Positions 7,394 to 17,312 are shown, numbered from the stretch's first letter. The stretch is DNA of 64,000 bases from Paracoccus seriniphilus (GCF_028553745.1 NZ_CP067129.1:726501-790500); one strand, 5' to 3'. Notes: a model not told the origin generated them from the letters alone. Translations and numbers: made by a program.

Positions 7394-10236
7394 CAGTGGG
7401 CTCCTTCTTTGGGTTCGTCACTCAGGTCGATGTCCATCGGGTTCTTGTTCACCGTTTCCCCGGCGCGCCGTGCAATCCGGCTGAGCGAATTCAGCGCCAG
7501 CATCACGGCCCCGACGACGCAAAGGAAGACGCCAAGGTCGAAACCCATCGCGGTGGCCAGTTCGAATTTTTCCAGGAAGGGCAGCTTCACATAGCCATAG
7601 GCCGACGTCAGGAAGGGCAGGCCGTTGAACCATGCACCGATGCCGGTTGCACCTGCCGCGACCACGCCCGCGCCGATCAGCGCGTGATAGGGCAGGGTCT
7701 GACGCTCTTGTGCCCAGGCATAGCCCGAGGCCATGTATTGCATCAGCAGGCCGATGGCGACGGCAAGGCCGGCGATGAACCCGCCGCCCGGCTGGTTGTG
7801 GCCGCGCAGGAAGATGTAAACCCCGACCACCAGCGAAATCGGCAGGATCACCCGCGTTGCAATCACCAGCATGACCGGGTGGCGGTCGCCAGCGCGGCGC
7901 TGGTCATGGACCCAGTTGATCAGGCGTTTCGCCGATTTGCCCTGAAGGAGGGTCTGGGTCAGCGCAAAGATCGCCAATGCGGCAATGCCCAGCACGGTGA
8001 TCTCGCCAAAGGTATCATAGCCGCGGAAGTCCACCAGAATGACATTGACGACATTGTCGCCGCCGCCAAGATTGTGGCTGTTTTCCAGCATGTATCCCGA
8101 GATCGAGTCAAAGGCAAAGTCGCGGCGCATGATCGCATAGCACAGCGACCCCATGCCGATCCCCGCCAATGTTGCGATGAAGGCGTCCCAGCCCCGATGA
8201 ACCGAGGAGGTTTCGGTGGCCGTGCGCTTGGGCAGGAAATTCAGCGCCAGCAACAGCAGGATCACCGTCACCACCTCGACCGAAATCTGTGTCAGCGCCA
8301 GGTCGGGGGCCGAGAAATAGGCAAAGAACACCGAGGTCACCAGCCCCACGACCCCGACCAGCACCAGCGCCAGCACGCGGATGCGATGGAAGAAGACCAT
8401 GCATCCCGTTGCCACCAGCACCATCAGCCAGCCGATCAGCGGCACGGGCTCGATCGGCAGCATGGGGCGTGTCACCGGACCGGCGCTGCCCGTATACCAG
8501 GCGACGGCCCCGGCAAAGAGCGTGGCCAGCGTGAAGGCGGCCAGCGCCCGGGGCATTGCACCATTGGTCAGATTGTCGCTGATGCCGCGAGAGGCAAAGA
8601 CGATCCGCAGCACCAGCCAGTCGAAGATGGCCTTGGCCTCGGGGCGCGGGGCACTGTCCCATGCCGACTGGAACGGCTTGTGCAGCGACAGCAGCATGGC
8701 GCCCCCGGCAATGGCGATGACCGACATGATCAACGCCGCGTTCACGCCGTGCCACAGGGCGATATGCGCATGGGGATGGCCGGCGGTGACGGCTGCGGCC
8801 GAAGCATCGACCAGCCAGCCGGCCATGGTGTTCGGGAACAGGCCGATCAGGACGACCAGCGCGACCAGCAGGCCCGGGCTGAACCACAGGCCGAACCCCG
8901 GATCATGGGGCTTGTGCGGATAGTCGTCGCGCTGCGGTCCCAGGAACACGTGAAAGATGAAGCGCAGCGAATAAGCCACGGAGAACAGTGCTGCCAGGGT
9001 CGCAAGAACCATGAAACCCTGTTTCGCCATGGTCAGATGGCTGGCCTCATACAGCATCATTTCCTTGGACAGGAAACCGTTCAGCGGCGGGATCCCGGCC
9101 ATCGACAGGGCGGCAACCGTCCCGATCACGAAGGTGATCGGCATCAGCTTGCGCAGGCCGCCCAGACGGGCAATCGATCTTGTATGGGTGCCGTGATCGA
9201 TGATCCCGGCGGTCATGAACAGCGCCGCCTTGAAGGTGGCGTGATTGATGATGTGGAAGGTCGCCGCAATGGCGGCCTCTTCGGTGCCAAAGCCCAGCAG
9301 CATGGTGATCAGGCCCAGATGGCTGACCGTCGAAAAGGCCAGCAGCGCCTTGAGATCATCCTTGAACAGCGCGATGCCAGCGCCCAGCAACATGGTGATC
9401 AGCCCGGTCGTCGACACGATCCAGAACCATTGGTCGGTGCCAGCCAGGACCGGCCACATCCGCGCCATCAGGAACAGACCCGCCTTCACCATCGTCGCGC
9501 TGTGCAGATAGGCGCTGACCGGGGTCGGCGCGGCCATGGCGTGTGGCAGCCAGAAATGGAAGGGAAACTGAGCTGATTTGGTAAAGGCACCGATCAGGAT
9601 CAGGATCAAGGCGGGGGTGTAATAGGGGCTGGCCTGGATGGCATCCTTGGCGTTCAGGATCTCGCTGATGTCATAGCTGCCTGCGATCTGCCCCAGGATC
9701 AGCATGCCCGCAATCATGGCCAGCCCGCCCATGCCGGTGACGGTCAAGGCCATGCGCGCGCCCTGACGACCCTCTGGCAGGTGACGCCAATAGCCGATCA
9801 ACAGGAAGGAAGACAGCGAGGTCAATTCCCAGAAAACAAGCAAAAGCAATATGTTGTCAGACAGGACGATCCCCACCATCGCGCCCTGGAACAGCATCAG
9901 ATAGGTGTAGAACTTGCCGATGGAGTCATGGCGCGACAGGTAGAACCGCGCATAGGTGATGATCAGCAGCCCGATCCCCAGGATCAGGATCCCGAACAGC
10001 AGCGACAGTCCGTCGATGCGGAAACTGGCATTCAGTTGCAGCAGCGGCAGCCAGTCGAAACGCGCCGTGGCGACCTCTCCGCGCAGGATCGCGGGGATGT
10101 GGAGCAGCAATCCCAGCAATGCAACCAGCGTGGTGGTGCCACACGCGGTTGCGGCGACCGTACGCCCCGAGCGGATCAAAAGTCCGGGCAGCAAGGCCCC
10201 AATGAATGGCAGCAAGGCAATGAGTGCTGGCGACAT
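7393..10236 (-). CDS. mnhA: Na+(K+)/H+ antiporter fused subunits A and B (MnhA-MnhB/PhaAB)
   Basis: Largest subunit of the Mrp antiporter, 947 residues. The first roughly 600 residues resemble NuoL and include FTKSAQFPFHFWLPHAMAAP with the conserved Lys. A hydrophobic MrpA-specific extension follows, and the last roughly 150 residues match MnhB (LVVGVYIFLRGHNQPGGGF). No separate mnhB is present, so the fusion supplies that subunit, as in the PhaAB proteins of rhizobia. It is the first gene of the operon; GAGG precedes the ATG by 4 nt. The complex probably exports Na+ or K+ in exchange for protons and supports pH and salt homeostasis. Confidence 0.94.
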   Translation of the reverse strand: MSPALIALLPFIGALLPGLLIRSGRTVAATACGTTTLVALLGLLLHIPAILRGEVATARFDWLPLLQLNASFRIDGLSLLFGILILGIGLLIITYARFYLSRHDSIGKFYTYLMLFQGAMVGIVLSDNILLLLVFWELTSLSSFLLIGYWRHLPEGRQGARMALTVTGMGGLAMIAGMLILGQIAGSYDISEILNAKDAIQASPYYTPALILILIGAFTKSAQFPFHFWLPHAMAAPTPVSAYLHSATMVKAGLFLMARMWPVLAGTDQWFWIVSTTGLITMLLGAGIALFKDDLKALLAFSTVSHLGLITMLLGFGTEEAAIAATFHIINHATFKAALFMTAGIIDHGTHTRSIARLGGLRKLMPITFVIGTVAALSMAGIPPLNGFLSKEMMLYEASHLTMAKQGFMVLATLAALFSVAYSLRFIFHVFLGPQRDDYPHKPHDPGFGLWFSPGLLVALVVLIGLFPNTMAGWLVDASAAAVTAGHPHAHIALWHGVNAALIMSVIAIAGGAMLLSLHKPFQSAWDSAPRPEAKAIFDWLVLRIVFASRGISDNLTNGAMPRALAAFTLATLFAGAVAWYTGSAGPVTRPMLPIEPVPLIGWLMVLVATGCMVFFHRIRVLALVLVGVVGLVTSVFFAYFSAPDLALTQISVEVVTVILLLLALNFLPKRTATETSSVHRGWDAFIATLAGIGMGSLCYAIMRRDFAFDSISGYMLENSHNLGGGDNVVNVILVDFRGYDTFGEITVLGIAALAIFALTQTLLQGKSAKRLINWVHDQRRAGDRHPVMLVIATRVILPISLVVGVYIFLRGHNQPGGGFIAGLAVAIGLLMQYMASGYAWAQERQTLPYHALIGAGVVAAGATGIGAWFNGLPFLTSAYGYVKLPFLEKFELATAMGFDLGVFLCVVGAVMLALNSLSRIARRAGETVNKNPMDIDLSDEPKEGAH

Positions 10237-10302
10237 GAGACCTCGTTCCTGTGGGGCATTAACGACTTCTTGATTGACTTTGTGTTTCGAATGACACGGT
10301 CG

Positions 10303-10320
10303 AAGTCAAGCAATTGACTT
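10303..10320. promoter_or_regulatory. Inverted repeat in the divergent mnhA-ruvC spacer
   Basis: AAGTCAA and TTGACTT form a perfect 7-bp inverted repeat around a 4-bp GCAA centre. A further TTGACTT lies upstream at 10274-10280. The element could be a dimeric regulator site, or the TTGACT copies could serve as -35 hexamers; no convincing -10 sequence is obvious at 16-18 bp. The rest of the 155-bp spacer shows nothing else recognisable. Confidence 0.35.
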
Positions 10321-10391
10321 GCGACACATGGTCTGCTCTGGTTGATGTTCGCCTTTCGTGCTAGTGCTGGGAAAAATCGAAAGGGGCAGCC

Positions 10392-10910
10392 ATGCGGGTC
10401 TTGGGGATCGATCCCGGATTGAGGAATATGGGCTGGGGCATCATTGACATGGACGGTCCGCGCCTGCGCCATGTGGCAAATGGCGTCGTTCGCAGTCAGG
10501 CCGATGGCAGCGCGACGGATCTGGCCGCGCGCCTGTCGCTGTTGTTTCGCGGGCTGAGTGCAGTGATCGCCCAATACCGTCCGGATGCCGCCGCGGTCGA
10601 ACAGACTTTCGTCAACAAGGATGCCACGGGGACGCTGAAACTGGGGCAGGCGCGCGGCATCGCGCTGCTGGCCCCTGCCGAAGCCGGCTTGGAGGTTGGC
10701 GAATATGCGCCCAATGCGGTCAAGAAGACCGTGGTCGGCGTTGGGCATGCGGGCAAGGAACAGGTGCAGCATATGGTGCGGGTGCAATTGCCGGGGGTGC
10801 AATTCGAGAATGCGGATGCCGCGGATGCACTGGCCATTGCCATCTGTCATGCGCATCATCTGCAAGGGCGCAGCCTGCGGGTTGCCGTGGCAAGGGGAGG
10901 AATGGCATGA
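10392..10910 (+). CDS. ruvC: Crossover junction endodeoxyribonuclease RuvC
   Basis: Holliday junction resolvase that cuts junctions moved by RuvAB. At 172 residues it is of normal length. The RNase H-like fold motifs are [16 protein letters not shown] with Asp7, [12 protein letters not shown] with Glu70, and [17 protein letters not shown] with Asp142 and Asp145, giving the full catalytic quartet. An AAGG precedes the ATG. The stop overlaps the ruvA start by 4 nt. Confidence 0.97.
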   Translation: MRVLGIDPGLRNMGWGIIDMDGPRLRHVANGVVRSQADGSATDLAARLSLLFRGLSAVIAQYRPDAAAVEQTFVNKDATGTLKLGQARGIALLAPAEAGLEVGEYAPNAVKKTVVGVGHAGKEQVQHMVRVQLPGVQFENADAADALAIAICHAHHLQGRSLRVAVARGGMA

Positions 10911-11623
10911 TCGGACGGATTGCAGGCGTGATCTTGCATCGGGGACAGGATCAGGTGCTGATCGATGTACGCGGCATCGGCTATATCGTCCATGTCAGTG
11001 AGCGCACGGCGGCCAGCCTGCCGCCGGCGGGTCAGGCCGTAGCGCTATATACCGAATTGTTGGTGCGCGAGGACCTGCTGCAACTGTTCGGCTTCCCGAC
11101 CATGCTGGAAAAGGAATGGCACCGCCTGCTGACCAGCGTTCAGGGTGTGGGGGCCAAGGTGTCCCTGGCGATTCTGGGTACCCTGGGAGCCGATGGGCTG
11201 TCACGTGCCATTGCGCTGGGGGATTGGTCGGCAGTCCGCAAGGCGCAGGGGGTTGGGCCAAAACTGGCACAGCGGGTCGTGCTGGAACTGAAGGACAAGG
11301 CGCCCGGAATCATGGCATTGGGCGGCGATCTGACTGTGGATGCGGGACATCTGGCGGGGGGGGGAGCGGTTGAGCCGGGCGTCGAGCCCGGTTCAACCGC
11401 CGCCGCGCCACCGGCCTCGATGGCCGGTGGCGCGGCGCACTCTGCTTCCGATGGCGCACAGGTTGCCAGGGAAGCGGCCGAGGCGTTGTCCGCACTGACA
11501 AATCTGGGTTACGGCCATTCCGAGGCGGCGGCGGCGGTCGCCGAAGCGCAGGCCGCGCAGGAAAATGCCGGCACGGCATCGCTGATCCGGGCCGCACTGC
11601 GTCTGCTGGCACCGAAAGGATAG
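10907..11623 (+). CDS. ruvA: Holliday junction branch migration protein RuvA, with elongated linker
   Basis: Tetrameric DNA-binding subunit that loads RuvB on Holliday junctions. Residues 1-62 form the OB fold; two helix-hairpin-helix motifs follow ([14 protein letters not shown] near 78-90 and [14 protein letters not shown] near 112-125). The C-terminal RuvB-binding domain spans about 187-235. At 238 residues it is longer than the usual roughly 200. The extra length is an Ala/Gly/Pro-rich linker (about 140-186) whose codons 154-177 consist of two abutting long inverted repeats (separate entry). The start overlaps ruvC by 4 nt. Confidence 0.96.
   Translation: MIGRIAGVILHRGQDQVLIDVRGIGYIVHVSERTAASLPPAGQAVALYTELLVREDLLQLFGFPTMLEKEWHRLLTSVQGVGAKVSLAILGTLGADGLSRAIALGDWSAVRKAQGVGPKLAQRVVLELKDKAPGIMALGGDLTVDAGHLAGGGAVEPGVEPGSTAAAPPASMAGGAAHSASDGAQVAREAAEALSALTNLGYGHSEAAAAVAEAQAAQENAGTASLIRAALRLLAPKG
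11366..11437. repeat. Tandem pair of long perfect hairpins inside ruvA
   Basis: Two inverted repeats abut without a gap. The first (11366-11400) has a 15-bp stem with one G-T wobble and loop GTCGA. The second (11401-11437) has a perfect 16-bp stem with loop TCGAT. Both lie in frame in the flexible linker of RuvA and encode residues 154-177, including the duplicated VEPG-VEPG. The arms are GC-rich and would form very stable RNA hairpins or DNA cruciforms. This looks like an inserted palindromic element tolerated in a linker, but I cannot identify a family. Confidence 0.8.
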
Positions 11624-11629
11624 AGTGAG

Positions 11630-11710
11630 ATGAGGGTTTCAGGTCTTCAACCCAATCACGATCCGCGTCTGGCGGGGCGGTTTCGTCATCGAGAGCGTGT
11701 CGGTCCATGA
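11630..11710 (+). CDS. Possible 26-residue peptide coupled to ruvB
   Basis: A short ORF beginning [16 protein letters not shown] starts 6 nt after the ruvA stop and ends with a TGA that overlaps the ruvB ATG by 4 nt (ATGA). The sequence GAGTGAG just before its ATG could serve as a ribosome site. The peptide is basic (six Arg) with no membrane segment. I do not recognise it. It fills nearly all of the ruvA-ruvB gap and may exist only to couple ruvB translation, or may be chance. Confidence 0.35.
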   Translation: MRVSGLQPNHDPRLAGRFRHRERVGP

Positions 11711-12738
11711 CGCAGCCAGATCCGACATTGCGTCCCGAACCGATCGAGGGCGAATCCGAGGATCGCGCCCTTCGTCCGCAGGCGTTGTCCGAATTCGTCG
11801 GCCAGGCCGAGGCCCGCGCCAATCTGAGTGTCTTCATCGAAAGCGCCCGTATGCGGGGCAAGGCGATGGATCATACCTTGTTCTTTGGCCCTCCCGGCCT
11901 TGGGAAAACCACGTTGGCCCAGATCATGGCGCGCGAACTTGGCGTCAGCTTTCGCATGACATCCGGGCCGGTGCTGGCACGTGCCGGTGATCTGGCCGCG
12001 ATTCTGACCAATCTGGAGGCGCGTGACGTCCTGTTCATCGACGAGATCCACCGCATGAATCCGGCGGTCGAAGAAGTCCTCTATCCGGCGATGGAGGACT
12101 TTGAGCTTGATCTGGTGATCGGTGAAGGCCCCGCGGCCCGGACGGTGCGCATCGAGTTGCAGCCTTTCACGCTGGTGGGGGCGACCACGCGTCTGGGCTT
12201 GTTGACGACACCCTTGCGCGACCGTTTCGGCATTCCGACCCGCCTGCAGTTCTATACCATCCCGGAGCTTGACCTGATCGTGCAGCGTGGCGCACGGATG
12301 CTGGGGATCGAGGCCGATTTGGATGGCACGCGGGAAATCGCAAGGCGCGCCCGCGGCACGCCGCGTATTGCGGGGCGGTTGTTGCGGCGCGTGGTCGATT
12401 TCGCATTGGTCGAGGGCAATGGTCGGTTGACGCGCGAGATTGCCGACAGCGCCTTGACCCGTCTTGGGGTTGACGATCTGGGGCTGGACGGCGCGGATCG
12501 TCGCTATCTGACCCTGATGGCCGAACATTACGGGGGGGGGCCGGTCGGGGTCGAGACCCTTTCGGCGGCGCTGTCAGAAAGCCGCGATGCCATCGAGGAG
12601 GTGATCGAACCTTTCCTGCTGCAGCAGGGGCTGATTGCACGCACCCCGCGCGGGCGCCTGTTGGCACCAAGGGCATGGTCCCACCTTGGGCTGGCGGCAC
12701 CGGCCCCTACGGGGCAGCAGTCCCTCTTTGGAAGCTGA
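11707..12738 (+). CDS. ruvB: Holliday junction branch migration helicase RuvB
   Basis: Hexameric AAA+ motor of the RuvAB complex, 343 residues. The N-terminal [12 protein letters not shown] is followed by Walker [11 protein letters not shown] (about residues 58-67), Walker [13 protein letters not shown], sensor 1 VGATTRLG and the arginine-finger segment [15 protein letters not shown]. The C-terminal winged-helix domain includes [14 protein letters not shown] and TPRGR. Only 83 nt separate it from ruvA, so ruvCAB probably forms one transcript. Confidence 0.98.
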   Translation: MTQPDPTLRPEPIEGESEDRALRPQALSEFVGQAEARANLSVFIESARMRGKAMDHTLFFGPPGLGKTTLAQIMARELGVSFRMTSGPVLARAGDLAAILTNLEARDVLFIDEIHRMNPAVEEVLYPAMEDFELDLVIGEGPAARTVRIELQPFTLVGATTRLGLLTTPLRDRFGIPTRLQFYTIPELDLIVQRGARMLGIEADLDGTREIARRARGTPRIAGRLLRRVVDFALVEGNGRLTREIADSALTRLGVDDLGLDGADRRYLTLMAEHYGGGPVGVETLSAALSESRDAIEEVIEPFLLQQGLIARTPRGRLLAPRAWSHLGLAAPAPTGQQSLFGS

Positions 12739-12759
12739 TCGGGGGAATTTCCCCCGGTC
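12737..12759. terminator. Hairpin after ruvB
   Basis: An inverted repeat of nine pairs (GATCGGGGG / CCCCCGGTC, one T-G wobble) with loop AATTT starts at the ruvB stop codon. It sits between the convergent ruvB and folD genes. There is no T-tract, so terminator function is inferred from position only. Confidence 0.4.
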
Positions 12760-12803
12760 ACTGTTGTCAGGGTCTCTGGCAAGCCGCGCCCAAGAGGGCA
12801 GGT

Positions 12804-13679
12804 TCAGGGGGTCAGCCCTTCGGGGTCCGGCAGCCCGTTCACCCTTGCCGTCGCCGTCAGCGTATTGGCCAGCAGGCAGGCGATGGTCATCGGCCCGACA
12901 CCACCCGGCACCGGGGTGATCGCCCCGGCAACCTGAGAGGCGGCGGCAAAATCGACATCGCCGACCAGTCCGGTCTCGGTTCTATTGATGCCGACGTCTA
13001 TGACGGTGGCACCCGGTTTGATCCAGTCCGCCTGCACGAAATGCGGGCGGCCGACGGCGGCGACCAGGATATCGGCCTGCCGGCACAGCTCCGGCAGATC
13101 AGTCGTGCGGGAATGGGCGATGGTCACGGTAGCGCTGTCACGCAGCAAGAGTTGGGCCATCGGCTTGCCGACGATATTGCTGCGGCCCAGGACCACGGCG
13201 CGCTTGCCCGACAGTTCGCCCAGCTGGTCGCGCAACAGCATCAGACATCCCAGTGGCGTGCAGGGCACCATGGCCTTCTGGCCGGTGGCCAGCAGGCCCA
13301 CATTCAGAATGTGAAAGCCGTCGACATCCTTGGCGGGGTCGATGGCGTTGATGACGGCGGCTTCATCGAGATGGGCGGGCAGGGGAAGCTGCACGAGGAT
13401 CCCGTTCACGGCAGGATCGGAGTTCAGCCGTTCAATCAGTGTCAGCAACTCTTCCTGTGATGTCTCTGCCGGCAGCTTGTGTTCATAAGAATTCATGCCG
13501 ACCTGAACGGTCTGTTTGCCCTTGGACCGGACATAGACCTGACTCGCGGGATCTTCACCGACCAGCACGACGGCCAGCCCGGGCGTGATGCCACGATCCT
13601 TCAGGCGTGTGACTTCATCGGCAATCCTTTGGCGAAGCTCGGCCGCGAAGGCCTTGCCATCAATCAGTGTCGCGGTCAT
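12804..13679 (-). CDS. folD: Bifunctional methylenetetrahydrofolate dehydrogenase/cyclohydrolase
   Basis: Cytoplasmic enzyme that interconverts 5,10-methylene-THF, methenyl-THF and 10-formyl-THF with NADP(H). At 291 residues it has normal length. The catalytic Lys lies in [13 protein letters not shown], and the family signatures [26 protein letters not shown] and [18 protein letters not shown] are all present. The ATG overlaps the 3' end of the upstream chorismate mutase by 20 nt. Confidence 0.97.
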   Translation of the reverse strand: MTATLIDGKAFAAELRQRIADEVTRLKDRGITPGLAVVLVGEDPASQVYVRSKGKQTVQVGMNSYEHKLPAETSQEELLTLIERLNSDPAVNGILVQLPLPAHLDEAAVINAIDPAKDVDGFHILNVGLLATGQKAMVPCTPLGCLMLLRDQLGELSGKRAVVLGRSNIVGKPMAQLLLRDSATVTIAHSRTTDLPELCRQADILVAAVGRPHFVQADWIKPGATVIDVGINRTETGLVGDVDFAAASQVAGAITPVPGGVGPMTIACLLANTLTATARVNGLPDPEGLTP

Positions 13680-13977
13680 CCGGGGGTCCTTTCAACTGGC
13701 AGTCTTCCTGTGCGATCGCCGCCTCGACAAGTGTGCGCCAGATCGAGGCGATCAATTCTCCATCCAGTCCAGCGGCAATGGCGTTGCGTCGCGCGTTCTC
13801 GACGACCTCTTCCACGCGCCAGTCGATGCGGGCGGGCAGATGGTCGCGGGCCTTGATCCGGGCGGCACGGTCAATCAGGGCGCGGCGATGCGCCAGAAGC
13901 TCGATCAACTGGCCGTCGACCTCGTCGATCTTCTGGCGCAAGGCGGTCATGTCGGCGATGTCGTCATATTGGATCAT
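13660..13977 (-). CDS. Chorismate mutase (AroQ type), folD-linked copy
   Basis: A 105-residue all-helical AroQ-class protein. [20 protein letters not shown] is the typical first helix, followed by a loop with a basic RAARIKAR segment and a C-terminal helix [14 protein letters not shown]. Such proteins convert chorismate to prephenate; some relatives are isochorismate-pyruvate lyases, so the exact activity is open. I chose the ATG at 13977 because the ORF upstream has no family similarity and extends to 14142 through the ftsH terminator. A second AroQ-like gene lies at 54396-54692. Confidence 0.82.
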   Translation of the reverse strand: MIQYDDIADMTALRQKIDEVDGQLIELLAHRRALIDRAARIKARDHLPARIDWRVEEVVENARRNAIAAGLDGELIASIWRTLVEAAIAQEDCQLKGPPDDRDTD

Positions 13978-14080
13978 GGGGGCGTAACTTGCACCTGGGC
14001 AGTTTCCAAAGGGGATGGCCTGAACGTGATACGCATTTGCCGACAATACAGGCAAGGGGATTTCTCGGTAATCGCCGATC

Positions 14081-14111
14081 AGAAAAAGCCCCGCCAGGAA
14101 GGGCGGGGCTT
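14081..14111 (-). terminator. Rho-independent terminator of the tol-ftsH transcript
   Basis: On the minus strand a perfect 10-bp stem (AAGCCCCGCC / GGCGGGGCTT) with a 6-nt loop is followed by TTTTTCT. It begins 8 nt after the ftsH stop codon. It is one of the clearest intrinsic terminators in the window. Confidence 0.9.
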
Positions 14112-14119
14112 GAAGGGGA

Positions 14120-16009
14120 TCAGGCCGGGGCCGCGTCGCCATCCGTCGATGGCTTGCCTGCCTTGGGCACGGCGGTCACCGACGGGATGGCGCTGCCCGG
14201 CGTGTCGTCGTCGCCACCCAGCGGTTCGCCCCGGATCACCTTGCCGATTTCCTCGCCAGTCAAGGTCTCGTATTCCAGCAGTCCCTGTGCCAGGCGCTCG
14301 AATTCTTCGTTCTTCTCCAGCAGGACGCGCCGGGCTTCGTTATAGCCTTCCTCGATCAGGTCATGGACCTCCTGTTCGATCAGTTCCTTGGTCGCTGCCG
14401 AGACCGAGAAGCCGCCGGTGCTGCCGGAATAGCCCTCATGGGCTTCGGCATAATCGATATTGCCGACCTTGTCCGACATGCCCCAGCGCATCACCATGGC
14501 GCGCGCAAGGCTGGAAGCCTGCTGAATGTCACCGGCGGGGCCGTTCGACACACCTTCTTCGCCATATTTGATGATCTCGGCGGCCTTGCCTGCCATGGTC
14601 ATGGCCAGCTTCTGCTTGGCCTCGTCCTTGTGGAAGTTCAGGCGATCCATCTCGGGCAGGCTGACAACCATGCCAAGCGCGCCGCCGCGCGGAATGATCG
14701 TGGCCTTGTAGACCGGATCGCATTTGGGCATCGACAGGCCGACAATGGCGTGACCGGCCTCGTGATAGGCAGTCTTTTCCTTTTGCTCGGGCGTCAGCAC
14801 CATGCTGCGGCGTTCAACCCCGAGCATCACCTTGTCCTTGGCGTTCTCGAAATCTTCCATGCTGACAAAGCGACGCCCGATCCGGGCTGCGGTCAATGCG
14901 GCCTCGTTCACGAGGTTCATCAGGTCGGCACCGGAAAAGCCCGGCGTGCCGCGTGCAATGATGCGCAGATCGACATCGGGTCCGATCGGAACCTTGCGGG
15001 CATGGACGGACAGGATCTTTTCGCGGCCCTTGATATCGGGATTGGGCACATGGATCTGGCGGTCAAAGCGACCCGGACGCAGAAGGGCGGGGTCCAGAAC
15101 ATCCTTGCGGTTCGTCGCGGCGATGATGATGACGCCCTCATTGGCCTCGAAACCGTCCATTTCGACCAGCAACTGGTTCAGCGTCTGTTCGCGTTCGTCA
15201 TTGCCACCACCAATGCCGACCCCGCGCGAGCGGCCGACGGCGTCGATCTCATCGATGAAGACGATACAGGGGGCGCTTTTCTTGGCCTGTTCGAACATGT
15301 CGCGCACGCGGCTGGCACCGACACCGACGAACATTTCGACGAAGTCGGAGCCCGAGATGGTGAAGAAGGGCACCCCGGCCTCGCCCGCGATGGCGCGTGC
15401 CAGCAACGTCTTGCCCGTGCCCGGAGGGCCGACAAGCAAGGCACCCTTGGGGATCTTGCCGCCGAGACGGCTGAACTTCTGCGGATTGCGCAGGAATTCG
15501 ACGATCTCTTCCAGTTCTTCCTTGGCTTCGTCGATCCCGGCAACGTCGTCAAAGGTGACGCGCCCGTGCTTTTCGGTCAGCAGCTTGGCGCGCGATTTGC
15601 CAAAGCCCATCGCCCCGCCTTTGCCACCGCCCTGCATGCGGTTCATGAAGAAGATCCACACACCGATCAACAGGATGAAGGGCAGCCAGACACCCAGCAT
15701 CGACATGAAGCCCGATTGCTGCTGCTTGACGACCTTCACATCGACGTTCTTCTCGATCAGCTTGTCGGCGATCTCCTCGCCCAGGGGACGAACAGATGCA
15801 TATTGCTGACCGTCCGTGCCGGTGATCAACAGGTCTTCGCCATCGATCGTCACGGCAGAGATCTGATCCTTGTCGACGCGCTGAACAAAGTCGGAATAGC
15901 TGATCTGCCGGCTGTTCATCGTCGATGTTCCGTCGCTGAACAGATTGAACAGGGCCAAGATCATCAGAAACAGAACGACCCAGAAGGCCAAGTTGCGTGC
16001 GTTGCCCAA
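14120..16009 (-). CDS. ftsH: ATP-dependent zinc metalloprotease FtsH
   Basis: Membrane-anchored AAA+ protease that degrades unassembled membrane proteins and regulatory proteins. It has 629 residues. Helices at about 6-24 and 104-122 flank a periplasmic domain. Then come Walker A GPPGTGKT (about 194-201), Walker [14 protein letters not shown], the second region of homology ending RPGRFDRQ, and the zinc site HEAGH (about 420). The C-terminus is disordered and rich in Asp, Pro and Ala. It lies 57 nt downstream of tilS, the same order as in many alphaproteobacteria, and ends in a strong terminator. Confidence 0.98.
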   Translation of the reverse strand: MGNARNLAFWVVLFLMILALFNLFSDGTSTMNSRQISYSDFVQRVDKDQISAVTIDGEDLLITGTDGQQYASVRPLGEEIADKLIEKNVDVKVVKQQQSGFMSMLGVWLPFILLIGVWIFFMNRMQGGGKGGAMGFGKSRAKLLTEKHGRVTFDDVAGIDEAKEELEEIVEFLRNPQKFSRLGGKIPKGALLVGPPGTGKTLLARAIAGEAGVPFFTISGSDFVEMFVGVGASRVRDMFEQAKKSAPCIVFIDEIDAVGRSRGVGIGGGNDEREQTLNQLLVEMDGFEANEGVIIIAATNRKDVLDPALLRPGRFDRQIHVPNPDIKGREKILSVHARKVPIGPDVDLRIIARGTPGFSGADLMNLVNEAALTAARIGRRFVSMEDFENAKDKVMLGVERRSMVLTPEQKEKTAYHEAGHAIVGLSMPKCDPVYKATIIPRGGALGMVVSLPEMDRLNFHKDEAKQKLAMTMAGKAAEIIKYGEEGVSNGPAGDIQQASSLARAMVMRWGMSDKVGNIDYAEAHEGYSGSTGGFSVSAATKELIEQEVHDLIEEGYNEARRVLLEKNEEFERLAQGLLEYETLTGEEIGKVIRGEPLGGDDDTPGSAIPSVTAVPKAGKPSTDGDAAPA

Positions 16010-16066
16010 AACGGGTCCTCCGGCGGAATTCGGTTTGCAATGAAAATAGGGATTATCGGCGCAGGT

Positions 16067-17302
16067 TCAATGCGCCATGACAAGTCTGCGAAAATCCGTC
16101 GCGGTTCTTAGCGGTGTCGCGGCGTAAATGTCATGATCTTGCAGCGCCGGGGCCGCGATCATCCGTGTTTCTTCGTATACGGCGGGGCTGGCGATGGCCT
16201 GATCATGGCTGAAGCCACGGTCGCGCCAGGCCGTATTGGCCAGATTGTCCGGCCCCAGTGCCGAAATCGTCTGACCGGGGGCCAGCCCGGTGATTCGCCA
16301 GCGGTTGTCCCACAGCTCTTGTGCCGGGGGCGCGCGCAAGGCCGCAGCGGGTTCGCGCATGATCCGCAGGTGGTCGCGGCGGGGATGAAACAGCACCCCG
16401 TCCAATGTCACACGCCGGCCTGCGAGAACCGCCGCCAGGGCATTGGCCACGCCCGCGCGCCGCGGCGGATAGGGCTGTCCGGTGATCCAGCGGGCCGAGG
16501 CCAGAAGGATGCGCCGCTGAATCTCGCTCGGGGCCTCCTGGAGGGCGGTCAACGGCAGATCCATACAGGCCTGTGCGAATCGTGCGTCGGCGCAGGCCTG
16601 CAGAACGTAATGGGTCAAGGCGTCACGCGCCTCGCGCAGATGTGCGGCGGAATCCGCGATGGCGGTGACGCTCCAGCCCGTGGCTTTCAGGGATTTGCGC
16701 ACGCGCACGCGTTCGAAATCCTCGTTGTCATTGCTGGGATCGTCGATCCAGTCGAGCTGACGCGCCTGCAGCCAGTCGCGCAGGCGCTGACGCGTGATTT
16801 CCAGCATGGGACGCAGCCACAGCATCTCCCGCGCATGTCGTCGCGCAGACATTGCGCCCAGCCCGTCCACGCCCGCGCCCCGGTTCAGTCGCATGATCAG
16901 CGTTTCCGCCTGATCATCCGCCGTATGGCCAAGCGCGATGGCCGCCAGGTCATTGTCCCGCGCCCATTGCGACAACAGCTGCAGCCGCGCATTGCGGGCA
17001 TCTGCCATCAGGTTTCCCGAGACGGCTTCTTCCCGCTGCCATGTCAGGATCCTGTGGGGCAACCCCAGAGCTGCCGCCTGCCTGGCCACGGCTTCGGCCT
17101 CGGCGCGGCTGCTGCTGCGCAATCCATGATCGACCGTCGCCACCATGATGCGCCGCCCGGCGGCCCAGGTGGCGACCATATGCATCAGCGCGATCGAGTC
17201 ACCGCCGCCAGAGACCGCCACGCCCAAGGCAGGCAGATCACCGGCCATCTGATCCAGTCTGGCGTGGACCAATGCGTCGATATCGCAGGCCCCGGCGCTC
17301 AT
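16067..17302 (-). CDS. tilS: tRNA(Ile)-lysidine synthetase
   Basis: Modifies C34 of the CAU-anticodon tRNA(Ile) to lysidine so it reads AUA. The PP-loop SGGGDSIALMH is at about residues 32-42, followed by HTADDQAETLIMRL and the conserved RPML near residue 180. The ORF is open further upstream, but the ATG at 17302 gives a 411-residue protein beginning just after the cpoB stop (10-nt gap); the upstream ATG would overlap cpoB. Confidence 0.93.
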   Translation of the reverse strand: MSAGACDIDALVHARLDQMAGDLPALGVAVSGGGDSIALMHMVATWAAGRRIMVATVDHGLRSSSRAEAEAVARQAAALGLPHRILTWQREEAVSGNLMADARNARLQLLSQWARDNDLAAIALGHTADDQAETLIMRLNRGAGVDGLGAMSARRHAREMLWLRPMLEITRQRLRDWLQARQLDWIDDPSNDNEDFERVRVRKSLKATGWSVTAIADSAAHLREARDALTHYVLQACADARFAQACMDLPLTALQEAPSEIQRRILLASARWITGQPYPPRRAGVANALAAVLAGRRVTLDGVLFHPRRDHLRIMREPAAALRAPPAQELWDNRWRITGLAPGQTISALGPDNLANTAWRDRGFSHDQAIASPAVYEETRMIAAPALQDHDIYAATPLRTATDFRRLVMAH

Positions 17303-17312
17303 GACGTCAGGA

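Noticed and set aside
7360..9576. 738-codon plus-strand ORF
   Set aside because: Antisense of mnhA, full of His, Gln and Arg; the minus strand encodes a convincing MnhA-B protein.
12740..12756. GGGGGAATTTCCCCC as a regulator site
   Set aside because: It sits between convergent stops, so a transcription end structure is more likely than an operator.
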